Of a stretch of 64,000 nt of DNA, positions 43,860 to 51,815 are shown one piece after another. This DNA is from an uncultured Hyphomicrobiales bacterium (lineage in GTDB: Bacteria > Pseudomonadota > Alphaproteobacteria > Rhizobiales > Rhizobiaceae), in assembly GCA_943908365.1 (NCBI GenBank), contig CALTTH010000018.1:1-64000 (forward strand), given 5' to 3'. Each line of letters starts with the position of its first letter. Position 1 is the stretch's first letter. The notes beneath the pieces are model-generated. The model saw only the letters and a program-made list of their open reading frames with translations, was not told the origin of the DNA and did not search any database. The translations under genes and the position numbers were made by a program.

Positions 43860-45012
43860 CCTTCTTTGCTTTTTTGATTTTCACGGCAGCGCCGGTCATC
43901 ACCAGATCGTCGCGGTGGATCATCGCGGAGCGTCCGACATAACCGAGAATGGCTTCGATCTCGTTCGACTTGTGGCCGTTGATCCGGCGCGCCTCGTCGG
44001 CATCGTAACCGGCAAGCCCGCGTGCAATCTCCCGGCCTTGAGACCCGATGATCGCAACGGCATCGCCGCGGCCGAAATTGCCCTTCACCAGTTTGACGCC
44101 GGCAGGCAGCAGGCTTTTGCCCTGATAAAGCGCCTTTTCAGCGCCCTCATCCACATGCACCTCGCCTGCTGGCTGAAGCTGACCGGCGATCCATGTCTTG
44201 CGGGCGGTCACGGGCGTGCCGGAGGGCGCAAACCAGGAGGAGCGTGCTCCGTCTTCGATGGCCTTCAACGGATGCAGTGTCTTGCCTGACGCGATGATCA
44301 TGGCGCAGCCAGCGGCAGTGGCGATCTTTCCGGCATCGATCTTGGTGCGCATACCGCCACGCGACAGTTCCGACGCGGCACCACCGGCCATGGCCTCGAT
44401 CTCGGGGGTGATCTCCGCGACGGTCTCGAGAAACCTCGCGTCAGGATCGAGATGCGGCGGCGCGGTATAAAGGCCGTCGATATCGGAGAGCAGCACCAAA
44501 AGGTCGGCACCCGTCATGGTCGCGACTCGGGCGGCAAGGCGATCATTGTCGCCATAGCGGATTTCGGTGGTCGCCACCGTGTCGTTTTCGTTGATGATCG
44601 GTGTCGCACCAATCTTCAGCAACTGGTTGATCGTCGCGCGCGCATTGAGATAGCGGCGGCGCTCCTCTGTGTCGGAGAGCGTCAGCAGGATTTGGCCGGC
44701 GACGATATCGTGCTTTGAGAGGCTTTCCGACCAGGCGCGTGCCAGCGCGATTTGCCCGACAGCGGCTGCCGCCTGGCTTTCCTCCAGCTTCAAGGCGCCA
44801 GAGGGCAGGTTGAGAACCGTTCGGCCAAGCGCGATCGCGCCCGAAGAGACGACCTGCACATCGGCGCCGTTCTTCTTCAGCGCTGCGATGTCATCGCAGA
44901 TCGCGTCCAGCCACTCCTTCTTTAGCCCCGTCTTGCGGTCCACCAGCAGGGCAGAGCCGATCTTGATGACGATGCGATGATGGCTGCCAAGCGGTTTTCT
45001 GGCAGATGTCAT
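43843..45012 (-). CDS. proB: Glutamate 5-kinase with PUA domain
   Basis: First and feedback-controlled enzyme of proline synthesis. At 389 aa it has the amino-acid kinase domain (HRIVIKIGSALLVDRK; VSSGAIALGRTVLNLP; INENDTVATTEIRYGDNDRLAARVA) and a C-terminal PUA domain (GDAVAIIGSQGREIARGLAGYDADEARRI). The start overlaps the obgE stop in an ATGA arrangement, and the 3' end overlaps proA, giving tight translational coupling. Confidence 0.96.
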   Translation of the reverse strand: MTSARKPLGSHHRIVIKIGSALLVDRKTGLKKEWLDAICDDIAALKKNGADVQVVSSGAIALGRTVLNLPSGALKLEESQAAAAVGQIALARAWSESLSKHDIVAGQILLTLSDTEERRRYLNARATINQLLKIGATPIINENDTVATTEIRYGDNDRLAARVATMTGADLLVLLSDIDGLYTAPPHLDPDARFLETVAEITPEIEAMAGGAASELSRGGMRTKIDAGKIATAAGCAMIIASGKTLHPLKAIEDGARSSWFAPSGTPVTARKTWIAGQLQPAGEVHVDEGAEKALYQGKSLLPAGVKLVKGNFGRGDAVAIIGSQGREIARGLAGYDADEARRINGHKSNEIEAILGYVGRSAMIHRDDLVMTGAAVKIKKAKKDEVDA

Positions 45013-46073
45013 AGACGGTCGTCTCCGTCCTCTAGCTCTTCAATGGGCATGGAGCGGTCGGGAAGGGCGGTCTCGCCTCCTTCGCTGGCATCGACGATCA
45101 CGTCGCGCAGTGCGCGCAAGGCTTCCGTCATGCCGATATGGGCGGCGGCAGATAGAAGAAGCGGAGGACGGCCACAGGCCTTTTCCAGTTCCTTGGCCTT
45201 CTTCTTCAGTTCCTTCTCGTCCAGCACGTCGATCTGCGACAGTGCCACGATCTCGCGCTTGTCGGTCAGGCCGCCGCCATAGGCGTTGAGTTCCGCCTTC
45301 ACGGTCTTGTAGGCCTGGCCAACTTTCTCTTCCTGTGCGGAAACCAGATGAAGCAGCACGCGGGTGCGCTCCACATGGCCGAGGAAGCGGTCGCCGATAC
45401 CCACACCTTCATGCGCGCCTTCGATCAGGCCCGGAATATCGGCCAGAACAAATTCGCGACCGTCAATCGTGGCAACGCCGAGATTGGGGTGAAGCGTGGT
45501 GAAAGGATAATTGGCGATCTTCGGACGCGCGCGCGTGACGGTCGCCAGGAAGGTGGACTTACCGGCATTCGGAAGGCCGACCAGACCGGCATCAGCAATC
45601 AGCTTCAAGCGCAGCCAGACGGTCTTTTCTTCACCTGCCAAGCCTGGATTGGCGTGTGTCGGCGCCTGGTTGGTCGAGGATTTGAAATAGGCATTGCCAA
45701 AGCCGCCATTGCCGCCAGCGGCAAGACGAAAGCGCTGGCCTTCCTTGGTCAGGTCAACGATCAGCGTCTCGTTGTCTTCTTCGAAGATCTGCGTGCCGAC
45801 AGGGACTTTCAGCACGACGTCCGAGCCCTTGGCGCCGGTGCGGGTCTTGCCCATGCCGTGCTGGCCGGTGGAGGCCTTGAAGTGCTGTTGAAAGCGGAAG
45901 TCGATCAGGGTGTTGAGGCCATTGACGACCTCAACCCAGACGTCGCCGCCGCGTCCACCGTCTCCGCCATCCGGGCCGCCGAATTCGATGAATTTTTCGC
46001 GCCGAAAGGAGACGGCTCCTGCGCCGCCATCGCCGGACCTGATATAGACTTTTGCTTCATCGAGAAATTTCAT
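45009..46073 (-). CDS. obgE: GTPase ObgE/CgtA
   Basis: Essential GTPase for 50S assembly and (p)ppGpp response. It has an N-terminal glycine-rich Obg fold (residues 1-158), then a G domain with P-loop GLPNAGKSTFLATVT, G3 DIPGLIEGA and G4 SQID. At 354 aa there is no long C-terminal extension. It is 4 bp overlapped with proB. Two GNAT genes separate it from rpmA, against the simpler rplU-rpmA-obgE order of many bacteria. Confidence 0.97.
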   Translation of the reverse strand: MKFLDEAKVYIRSGDGGAGAVSFRREKFIEFGGPDGGDGGRGGDVWVEVVNGLNTLIDFRFQQHFKASTGQHGMGKTRTGAKGSDVVLKVPVGTQIFEEDNETLIVDLTKEGQRFRLAAGGNGGFGNAYFKSSTNQAPTHANPGLAGEEKTVWLRLKLIADAGLVGLPNAGKSTFLATVTRARPKIANYPFTTLHPNLGVATIDGREFVLADIPGLIEGAHEGVGIGDRFLGHVERTRVLLHLVSAQEEKVGQAYKTVKAELNAYGGGLTDKREIVALSQIDVLDEKELKKKAKELEKACGRPPLLLSAAAHIGMTEALRALRDVIVDASEGGETALPDRSMPIEELEDGDDRL

Positions 46074-46198
46074 CGGACTGCCGTTCTGTCAGCTTGCATG
46101 CGGTCATGGCCTTGCCATCCGCTCTAAAAGGTTCTGTCGCCTGGAATATAGCCGCTTGCCCTGAAGGTCAAAGATTATCATGGCCAAGCGCCTACGGA

Positions 46199-46230
46199 AC
46201 AAGGCCGGTTTGCGACGAAACCGGCCTTGT
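46199..46230. terminator. Strong hairpin between the second GNAT gene and obgE
   Basis: Perfect 13-bp stem ACAAGGCCGGTTT/AAACCGGCCTTGT with a 6-nt loop, 15 bp beyond the GNAT stop. No T run follows, so read-through into obgE or a processing role is possible. Confidence 0.5.
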
Positions 46231-46245
46231 CATTCATGAGTTGCC

Positions 46246-46830
46246 TTACGGTCGGACGAAGTCTTCCGCCGTCAGCTCGGTATCGATATGCGCCACCATG
46301 GTGGAGCGTGCGACCGCATAGATCTCGCTGCAGCCGGTAATGTTGAAGCCGAGCTTTTGCTGCACCTTTAGCGACGCCGGATTATCGGCAAAGACGCCCG
46401 AATGCAGCACTTCGTTCGGCATGCGCCGGAAGAAGCGCTCGGCGACGGCGCCGACAGCCTCGGTCATATAGCCCTTGCCCCAGTAGAAGCGGTTCAGCCA
46501 GTAACCGAGATGCCACTGGCCGTGACGCCGCTCCACCGACACCACGCCGATCAGGGTGTCATCACCTGCGGTGATGGCGAAGTCCCAATCGGGCAGGGTG
46601 CCTGAGGTGCGCAGGATCAGCCATTCCAGCGCATCCTGCTTGTAGTAGGGTGCGGGAACGCGGGCCAACATCCGGGTGACCTGGAAGTCGGCAAGCGTTT
46701 CCGCAATCGAGCCGGCATCGGTAAGCCGCTGGGGCCGAAGCACCAGCCGGCTGGTTTCGATCGTCGGGCACGGACCGGGCGGGGGCGTGGTTTCGACGCT
46801 GCGCGGGCGCATCAACTGAGCCGTACTCAT
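46246..46830 (-). CDS. GNAT-family N-acetyltransferase, RimJ/RimL-like (second of pair)
   Basis: A 194-aa acetyltransferase with an N-terminal extension of about 30 residues (Pro-rich, PPPGPCP), then the GNAT fold beginning IETSRLVLRPQRLTDA. The acetyl-CoA loop region is in LNRFYWGKGYMTEAVGAVAE and the usual Asn lies in FADNPASLKVQQKLGF. The start ATG 46830 overlaps the stop of the preceding GNAT gene (ATGA). The RimJ-like pattern suggests protein N-terminal acetylation, possibly of a ribosomal protein given the neighbours; this is inference. Confidence 0.85.
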   Translation of the reverse strand: MSTAQLMRPRSVETTPPPGPCPTIETSRLVLRPQRLTDAGSIAETLADFQVTRMLARVPAPYYKQDALEWLILRTSGTLPDWDFAITAGDDTLIGVVSVERRHGQWHLGYWLNRFYWGKGYMTEAVGAVAERFFRRMPNEVLHSGVFADNPASLKVQQKLGFNITGCSEIYAVARSTMVAHIDTELTAEDFVRP

Positions 46831-47459
46831 CGCATGTCTCCCCAGCTTCTCAATGATACCCATGTCTTGCGATCCAGCCTGTACCATTCCACCGGGACCA
46901 TGGCGCCAAGCGCCAGCGATCCGACCATGCCGGAACCCTGCAACTGAAAGCCGCACTTTTGTATGACGCGCCGCGAGCCGATATTGGTGACCCGGCACCG
47001 CGCATCGATCTGGTCGATCTCGCGCGTCCGGAAGGCCATATCGATCAGCGCATGGGCCGCTTCGGTGGTGTAGCCCCTGTTCCAATAGGGTTCGCCAAGC
47101 CAATAGCCCATCTCAAGGGTCTTTTCGTCTTCCTGCGGCTCCAGTCCGCAGCACCCCATGAACTCGCCATTGTCCATGCGCGTAATCGCATAGACGCACT
47201 TGCCAATCTCGCCATTTGCTGCACGGCGCACAAAATCCGCGGCGTCTTTCGCCGTGTAAGGGTGCGGCATGCGCGACACCATGGTCGCGATGTTGGCGTT
47301 GTTGGCAAGATGGGCAAGGGCGTCGATGTCTTCTTCGTGGGGTTTGCGCAAGACAAGTCTTTGCGACAACAAGACGGGGCAATCGCTCCTTGACCGTTCA
47401 GGTCTTATCCGTTCTTCGGGTGACCGTGATTGGTCGACCCTCAACAATTCAGCTTGCAT
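46827..47459 (-). CDS. GNAT-family N-acetyltransferase, RimJ/RimL-like (first of pair)
   Basis: A 210-aa GNAT protein: strand 1 is LLSQRLVLRKPHEEDIDALAHLANN, the acetyl-CoA region EMGYWLGEPYWNRGYTTEAAHALI, and the Asn-containing helix CRVTNIGSRRVIQKCGFQ. It is 35-40% similar by eye to the protein encoded directly downstream, so the pair may be an old tandem duplication. It lies 130 bp downstream of rpmA, separated by a strong terminator, so it probably has its own promoter. Substrate unknown. Confidence 0.85.
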   Translation of the reverse strand: MQAELLRVDQSRSPEERIRPERSRSDCPVLLSQRLVLRKPHEEDIDALAHLANNANIATMVSRMPHPYTAKDAADFVRRAANGEIGKCVYAITRMDNGEFMGCCGLEPQEDEKTLEMGYWLGEPYWNRGYTTEAAHALIDMAFRTREIDQIDARCRVTNIGSRRVIQKCGFQLQGSGMVGSLALGAMVPVEWYRLDRKTWVSLRSWGDMR

Positions 47460-47484
47460 GGTTCAGTCCTCCGTGGAGTTAAAG

Positions 47485-47524
47485 AAAAAAGGGGAGTTGG
47501 GTGGTGCCCCAACTCCCCTTTTTT
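47485..47524. terminator. Terminator between rpmA and the GNAT pair
   Basis: 17-bp stem AAAAAAGGGGAGTTGGG paired with CCCAACTCCCCTTTTTT and a 6-nt loop, on the 3' side of rpmA. A and T runs at both ends make it strong in either direction. Confidence 0.92.
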
Positions 47525-47589
47525 GTGACTGAACCTGTTACGTCTCAGCCGGGTCATTGGGACACCGGCTGCATATGACGCTTACCGGC

Positions 47590-47859
47590 TTATTCTGCGG
47601 CTTCCGCTTTCGGCGCTACGGACACGAATACGCGACCATTGGCCTTCGTGCGGAAGTTAACGTTGCCTGCCGTGAGTGCAAAAAGCGTATGATCTTTGCC
47701 CATGCCGACATTGGCGTCGGGATGCCACTGCGTGCCACGCTGACGAACGATAATGTTGCCTGGAATGACGGCTTCGCCGCCGAACTTCTTCACGCCAAGG
47801 CGCTTGGAGTTGGAATCGCGACCGTTACGCGAAGAACCGCCAGCTTTTTTGTGTGCCAT
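47590..47859 (-). CDS. rpmA: 50S ribosomal protein L27
   Basis: Large-subunit protein whose N-terminal tail reaches the peptidyl-transferase centre. At 89 aa the sequence MAHKKAGGSSRNGRDSNSKR is the classic L27 start without an N-terminal cleavage extension. The core RLGVKKFGGEAVIPGNIIVRQRGT follows. It lies 40 bp downstream of rplU in the standard L21-L27 pair. Confidence 0.98.
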   Translation of the reverse strand: MAHKKAGGSSRNGRDSNSKRLGVKKFGGEAVIPGNIIVRQRGTQWHPDANVGMGKDHTLFALTAGNVNFRTKANGRVFVSVAPKAEAAE

Positions 47860-47899
47860 TGGATTGCTCCTTTAAACCTAGTTTCCCGTGTCGCGCCGA

Positions 47900-48214
47900 T
47901 TAGGCAGCAACGATGTCCGTGATGCGGACGACAGTGTGATGCTGACGATGGCCGCGCGTACGCTTGGAGTTCTGACGACGACGCTTCTTGAAGGCGATGA
48001 CCTTCTTGCCGCGATTGTGTTCAACAACTTCAGCCTTGACCGTTGCGCCTGCAACGAAAGGTGCGCCGAACTTTGCATCAGCGCCAACGCCGACAACGAG
48101 AACTTCAGTGAATTCTACAGTTGCGCCTGCGTCTGCTTCCAGCTTTTCGATGGTCAGCACGTCGTTGGCGCTTACGCGGTACTGCTTACCGCCGGTCTTG
48201 ATGACTGCGAACAT
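47900..48214 (-). CDS. rplU: 50S ribosomal protein L21
   Basis: Large-subunit protein binding 23S rRNA domain II. At 104 aa it reads MFAVIKTGGKQYRVSANDVLTIEKL... and ends with the basic KKVIAFKKRRRQNSKRTRGHRQ signature. It is the first gene of the ribosomal pair; a leader of roughly 165 nt follows the candidate promoter. Confidence 0.98.
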   Translation of the reverse strand: MFAVIKTGGKQYRVSANDVLTIEKLEADAGATVEFTEVLVVGVGADAKFGAPFVAGATVKAEVVEHNRGKKVIAFKKRRRQNSKRTRGHRQHHTVVRITDIVAA

Positions 48215-48385
48215 TTTTTATCCTTTCATGTTCGTTCCGGCTCTGCGCTTTTGGCGCTGGCCGTCTTTTTATCAGTCGGAGTAGCGGAAATTCGTCGAGG
48301 CAAATGCCCCTGGAAACTCTGCCGGTGGACCGCCTTTTTCAAAGCGGAGTAAACGGAAGGCGCAATACGCCATCAATTTGGCTGC

Positions 48386-48414
48386 GAATTACGCGAGCGA
48401 GGCCTTTATGTCAA
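48386..48414 (-). promoter_or_regulatory. Candidate sigma-70 promoter of rplU-rpmA
   Basis: On the minus strand, a perfect -35 TTGACA (complement of 48409-48414) and a weaker -10 TAATTC (complement of 48386-48391), spacer 17. It lies in the 324-bp gap between rplU and the peptidase gene; I see no gene in that gap. Confidence 0.5.
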
Positions 48415-48538
48415 GGTTCAAAACGGCCTAAAAACAACGGTCTCGCCTAGAAAATCAGGCCTTTTATGCCGTTGTTGCAAACAGGTCTCGAATTTTGCGC
48501 CGCAAGGGTTTATATCAGCCCCACAGCAAGGAGCAGAA

Positions 48539-48982
48539 ATGGCCCGCATAGACAGTACCGACGATTGGCGGGATCGCCACGCGCCGACAATATCAGCGTT
48601 CGAATCGCTTGCCATTGAGGCATATGGCCACCTGCCGGAAGAATTTCGCGCCCTGACGAAAGATCTGATCATCGAGATCTCGGAGTTCCCGACCGATGAT
48701 GTGTTCGAGGACATGGCGCTCGAAACGCCCTTCGACCTGCTCGGCCTTTTCGAAGGCCGCGGCATTTCGGAACGTTTCACCATGGAAACCGGCGAGATGG
48801 TCAACCGTATCACGCTCTATCGCCGCCCGATCCTGGATTATTGGGCCGAGAACGAGGAGACGCTCGGCGACATCATCACCCACGTCCTCATCCACGAGAT
48901 CGGCCATCACTTCGGCCTGTCGGACGACGACATGGAGCGGATCGAGGAAAGCGCGGACGATGCAGCGGCAGATCGCGGGTGA
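48539..48982 (+). CDS. Zincin-like metallopeptidase family protein
   Basis: A 147-aa protein of the small Zn-peptidase family common in Alphaproteobacteria and Actinobacteria. The HExxH-type motif lies in IHEIGHHFGLSDDDM, giving two His, the catalytic Glu and a third ligand Asp or His further on. The preceding region (DVFEDMALETPFDLLGLFEGRGI...VNRITLYRRPILDYW) is conserved in the family. It has no signal peptide, so it is probably cytosolic; substrate unknown. Start ATG 48539 after AAGGAG. Confidence 0.9.
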   Translation: MARIDSTDDWRDRHAPTISAFESLAIEAYGHLPEEFRALTKDLIIEISEFPTDDVFEDMALETPFDLLGLFEGRGISERFTMETGEMVNRITLYRRPILDYWAENEETLGDIITHVLIHEIGHHFGLSDDDMERIEESADDAAADRG

Positions 48983-49033
48983 GTGACTTACCTTGCGTGC
49001 GCGTGTGCGACAAAGCCGCAACGCCCGCATTTT

Positions 49034-49117
49034 GTCATCCTCGCCCTTGAGGCGAGGATCCATAAGCCATTGACGCTGTTGGTAAAGGTGGATCCTCGGG
49101 GCAAGCCCGAGGATGAC
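49034..49117. repeat. Long palindromic intergenic repeat, family C, copy 1
   Basis: Two 29-bp arms (49034-49062 and 49089-49117), the first starting GTCATCCTCG and ending CGAGGATCCA, the second its near inverse. Each arm is itself a small palindrome. A sister copy lies at 51464-51551. Confidence 0.85.
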
Positions 49118-49149
49118 GGTAGAGGGTGCGTCCACCGCCACAACCGTTC

Positions 49150-49356
49150 TTACTGCTCACCCAGCTTCATATCGGGATGATACTCCTTGCCCTCGACGGT
49201 CTTCGTCACGGCCTGACCGCAATGCATGATGCCAGCTGCGGCGTTGAAGGCGTAGCTTGGAGAGCCTGCGAGTTCCCAGCCCTTGTTCAGGGCTTCGGTG
49301 ACGCGGTGACAGAATTTGGCGTCGTCCGGGCCCGTGATGAAACGATAGACCTTCAT
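49150..49356 (-). CDS. DUF1737 domain protein
   Basis: A 68-aa protein, MKVYRFITGPDDAKFCHRVTEALNKGWELAGSPSYAFNA..., matching the small DUF1737 family, which has no known function. Its ATG overlaps the stop of the broken lyase gene upstream (ATGA), so it may depend on translation through that gene; a ribosome site GGCAGGAAAC is present. It may lose coupling if the upstream nonsense codon is real. Confidence 0.75.
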   Translation of the reverse strand: MKVYRFITGPDDAKFCHRVTEALNKGWELAGSPSYAFNAAAGIMHCGQAVTKTVEGKEYHPDMKLGEQ

Positions 49357-50264
49357 GTGTTTCCTGCCTTTCGTGCGGCGATGATCTCGGCAATGGCGAC
49401 GAGGCGTTCTGCGCCGGCCACGTGCAGCCGTTCGATCATCCGCCCGTTGATGTTGATGACGTTCAATCCCACAGATTCGGGTTTTGCGAAAGCCGCGATC
49501 GTTTCGCGCGCCTCTACAAGGGCAGCCTCATCCGGTGTGAAGGCGATGTTTGCCGTTTCGATCTGCGCCGGGTGGATCAGCATCTTTCCATCGAAGCCCA
49601 TGTCGCGGCCCTGCTCGCATTCCATGGCGAAGGCATCCAGATCGCGAAAATCGTTGGAAACGCTGTCGATGACGTCGAGCCCTTAGGCGCGGGCCGCAAG
49701 CACCACCTGCATCAGCCAGGGGACGAGATAGGTGCGACCCGGTCTTGCCGGAACGCGGGTATCCTTGCGCAGATCATTCAGTCCCACCACGAAGGCGCTA
49801 AGCCTTGCGGCTTTGGTGTGCGCAGCCTCGGCAATCGCTGCGGCGTTCAGGACGCCGCGCGGTGTCTCGATCATCGCCCAGATCTGCATCTCTTCCGGAG
49901 CGTCGGCTTCGTCCAGAAGGTCGGCAAGTTCATGGATGTCGGAGGGCTGCTCGACCTTGGGCAAGAGTACGGCTTGGGGGCCGCATGTCAGCGCAGCCTC
50001 CACATCCTTGCGTCCGGTCTGCGCGGAAAGCGGATTGATGCGGATAATCGCTTCGCGGTTCGCAAGCGGCGTCTCGCGGAAGAAGGACAGGAGATTGCTG
50101 CGCGCCTCATCCTTCATGTCGGGAGCAACCGAATCTTCCAGGTCGAAGATCGCGCCATCGCAGTTAAGAGAGCTGAGCTTTGCGAGGGCGCGCAGGTTGA
50201 TTGCAGGCACAGACAGCAGCGAACGGCGCGGGCGTGCAGTATTATCGACAAAAAATTCGGCCAT
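49353..50264 (-). pseudogene. HpcH/HpaI aldolase / CoA-ester lyase family gene with in-frame stop codon
   Basis: The family includes citrate lyase beta chain and malyl-CoA lyase and cleaves or forms CoA esters on a TIM barrel. Read through, it codes for about 303 residues: RRSLLSVPAINLRALAKLSSL, the Mg/CoA-binding DGAIFDLEDSVAPDMK, RINPL, LPKVE and WAMIETPRGV in the first part, then GLDVIDSVSNDF and MGFDGKMLIHPAQI in the second. A TAA at 49683-49685 (codon 194) interrupts it in the same frame; homologues would have a Tyr or similar there (AARA-stop-GLDVI). No frameshift is needed. It is either a nonsense mutation or a base-call error. Confidence 0.85.
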
Positions 50265-50375
50265 GCCCCACTTGTGTCAATCTTTTGTTACATCTGCAAG
50301 GTCGATGACGGTGTGAAACCTCTTGCAAGCGTCAAGAAGAAGGCCCACATTCGTCTGGACAGAAAGGTTTGGACC

Positions 50376-50612
50376 ATGCAGGGCATTCGTACATTCTTCA
50401 TCGCAGCCTCCAGCATCGCAGTTCTGGCTCTCGCCGCGCTCTTTACCGCATCTCTGACGATCGCATTCGTCGGAACGCTTGCGGTTCTCAGCATTGCCAA
50501 GATGTTCTCCTCCCGCCTCAAGCCTGAGCCAATCCGCGTGAAGACGCAGGATCGCCGCCAGCAGAACATGCGGGTCTGGAATGACGGTCGCGGCACGATT
50601 ATCGATCTCTGA
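50376..50612 (+). CDS. Small membrane protein, conserved-looking, unknown function
   Basis: A 78-aa protein with one or two hydrophobic segments (residues about 6-40: FFIAASSIAVLALAALFTAS and LTIAFVGTLAVLSIAKMF), then a basic tail (KPEPIRVKTQDRRQQNMRVWNDGRGTIIDL). ATG 50376 follows AAAGGTTTGG. It lies divergent to the broken lyase gene and 143 bp before leuD. I do not recognise a family, but the start, RBS and hydrophobic-then-basic layout support a real gene. Confidence 0.6.
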   Translation: MQGIRTFFIAASSIAVLALAALFTASLTIAFVGTLAVLSIAKMFSSRLKPEPIRVKTQDRRQQNMRVWNDGRGTIIDL

Positions 50613-50755
50613 TCGGTTCGACTGAAGCTTTGGCATCGTAATCCAACTATTGGCGGCGTACCGCAATGGCGTGCTTTGATCTTCAAAAGCGCGCCGTTTT
50701 GCTTTAATGGCCTCGGCTGAACGGCTAAGTGCCGGCCAGAATTTCGGAGTGAGAG

Positions 50756-51361
50756 ATGGATAAGTTCACCAAGCTGACGGGTGTTGCCGCCCCCATGCCG
50801 GTCGTCAATGTCGACACGGACATGATCATTCCCAAGGACTATCTGAAGACCATCAAGCGCACCGGTCTCGGCAAAGGCCTCTTCGCCGAATCGCGTTATC
50901 TGGAAGATGGTTCACCCAATCCCGATTTCGTGCTGAACAAGCCTGCCTATCAGAACGCGCAAATCCTGGTGGCTGGCGACAACTTCGGCTGTGGCTCCTC
51001 GCGCGAGCATGCACCCTGGGCGCTTCTCGATTTCGGCATTCGCTGCGTCATTTCCACCAGCTTCGCCGACATCTTCTACAGCAACTGTTTCAAGAACGGC
51101 ATTCTGCCCATCGTCGTCAGCCCCGAAAACCTCGAAAAGCTTCTGGACGATGCCTCTCGCGGCTCCAATGCCGTGTTGACGATCGACCTGGAGAACCAGG
51201 AAATCAGCGGTCCCGATGGCGGGCGCATCACCTTCGAGATCGATGCCTTCAAGCGTCACTGCCTGCTGAACGGTCTGGATGATATCGGCCTGACACTGGA
51301 ACATGCCGGCGCGATCGACAGCTTCGAAAAGACCAACGCCTCAGCCCGGCCCTGGGCATGA
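50756..51361 (+). CDS. leuD: 3-isopropylmalate dehydratase, small subunit
   Basis: Swivelling domain of the aconitase-like enzyme of leucine synthesis; the Fe-S large subunit LeuC is not in the window. The 201-aa product shows PMPVVNVDTDMIIPKDYLKTIKRTGLG, the substrate loop DNFGCGSSREHAPWAL and FYSNCFKNGILP. Start ATG 50756 after GGAGTG. It is separated from leuB by 454 bp containing a palindromic repeat. Confidence 0.96.
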   Translation: MDKFTKLTGVAAPMPVVNVDTDMIIPKDYLKTIKRTGLGKGLFAESRYLEDGSPNPDFVLNKPAYQNAQILVAGDNFGCGSSREHAPWALLDFGIRCVISTSFADIFYSNCFKNGILPIVVSPENLEKLLDDASRGSNAVLTIDLENQEISGPDGGRITFEIDAFKRHCLLNGLDDIGLTLEHAGAIDSFEKTNASARPWA

Positions 51362-51463
51362 CCATCATATACTACACAAAGGCTTACGAGCGCTGCAGGA
51401 CCATGTGATTGCTTGATCTAGCCGCCGGATCTGTCCTTCAACAAAATGGATAATCTCTGCGCC

Positions 51464-51551
51464 GTCATCCTCGGCCTTGAGCCGAGGATCCACATGCTGA
51501 GACCGTAAGCGCTTGAAAAACATGGATCCTCGGCTCAGGGCCGAGGATGAC
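51464..51551. repeat. Long palindromic intergenic repeat, family C, copy 2
   Basis: Arms 51464-51492 and 51523-51551, 29 bp each, with the same GTCATCCTCGG...CGAGGATCCA pattern as 49034-49117 and a different 30-bp loop. It lies in the 454-bp leuD-leuB gap, where no gene is supported. Confidence 0.85.
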
Positions 51552-51815
51552 GCCGGAGGAGAGGACTTTACCGCGCAGCAATCATTGTGCGGAAAGAAAC
51601 CTTCTGACCTCAAATGGCTGAGTGCACGGCTGATAAATCGTTGGGTGTTATACTGTCATGAAAGCCGGTTTGGTGCGTCACCCGTACCGAATCGGCTTCT
51701 GCTTTGCTTGAAATGCTTCAGGTCGAGCGTTAAGAAGCCCGCATCTTGCAGCCTTTCGGCAATGCAACCCGTGTTTTGACGTGCGCTTTCTTTCGAAGCG
51801 CCCAAGGAGGATTTC

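Noticed and set aside
49034..49117. Possible CRISPR or tandem array from the palindromic repeat
   Set aside because: Only one unit here and one at 51464-51551, with no regular spacers or cas genes; a dispersed palindromic repeat fits better.
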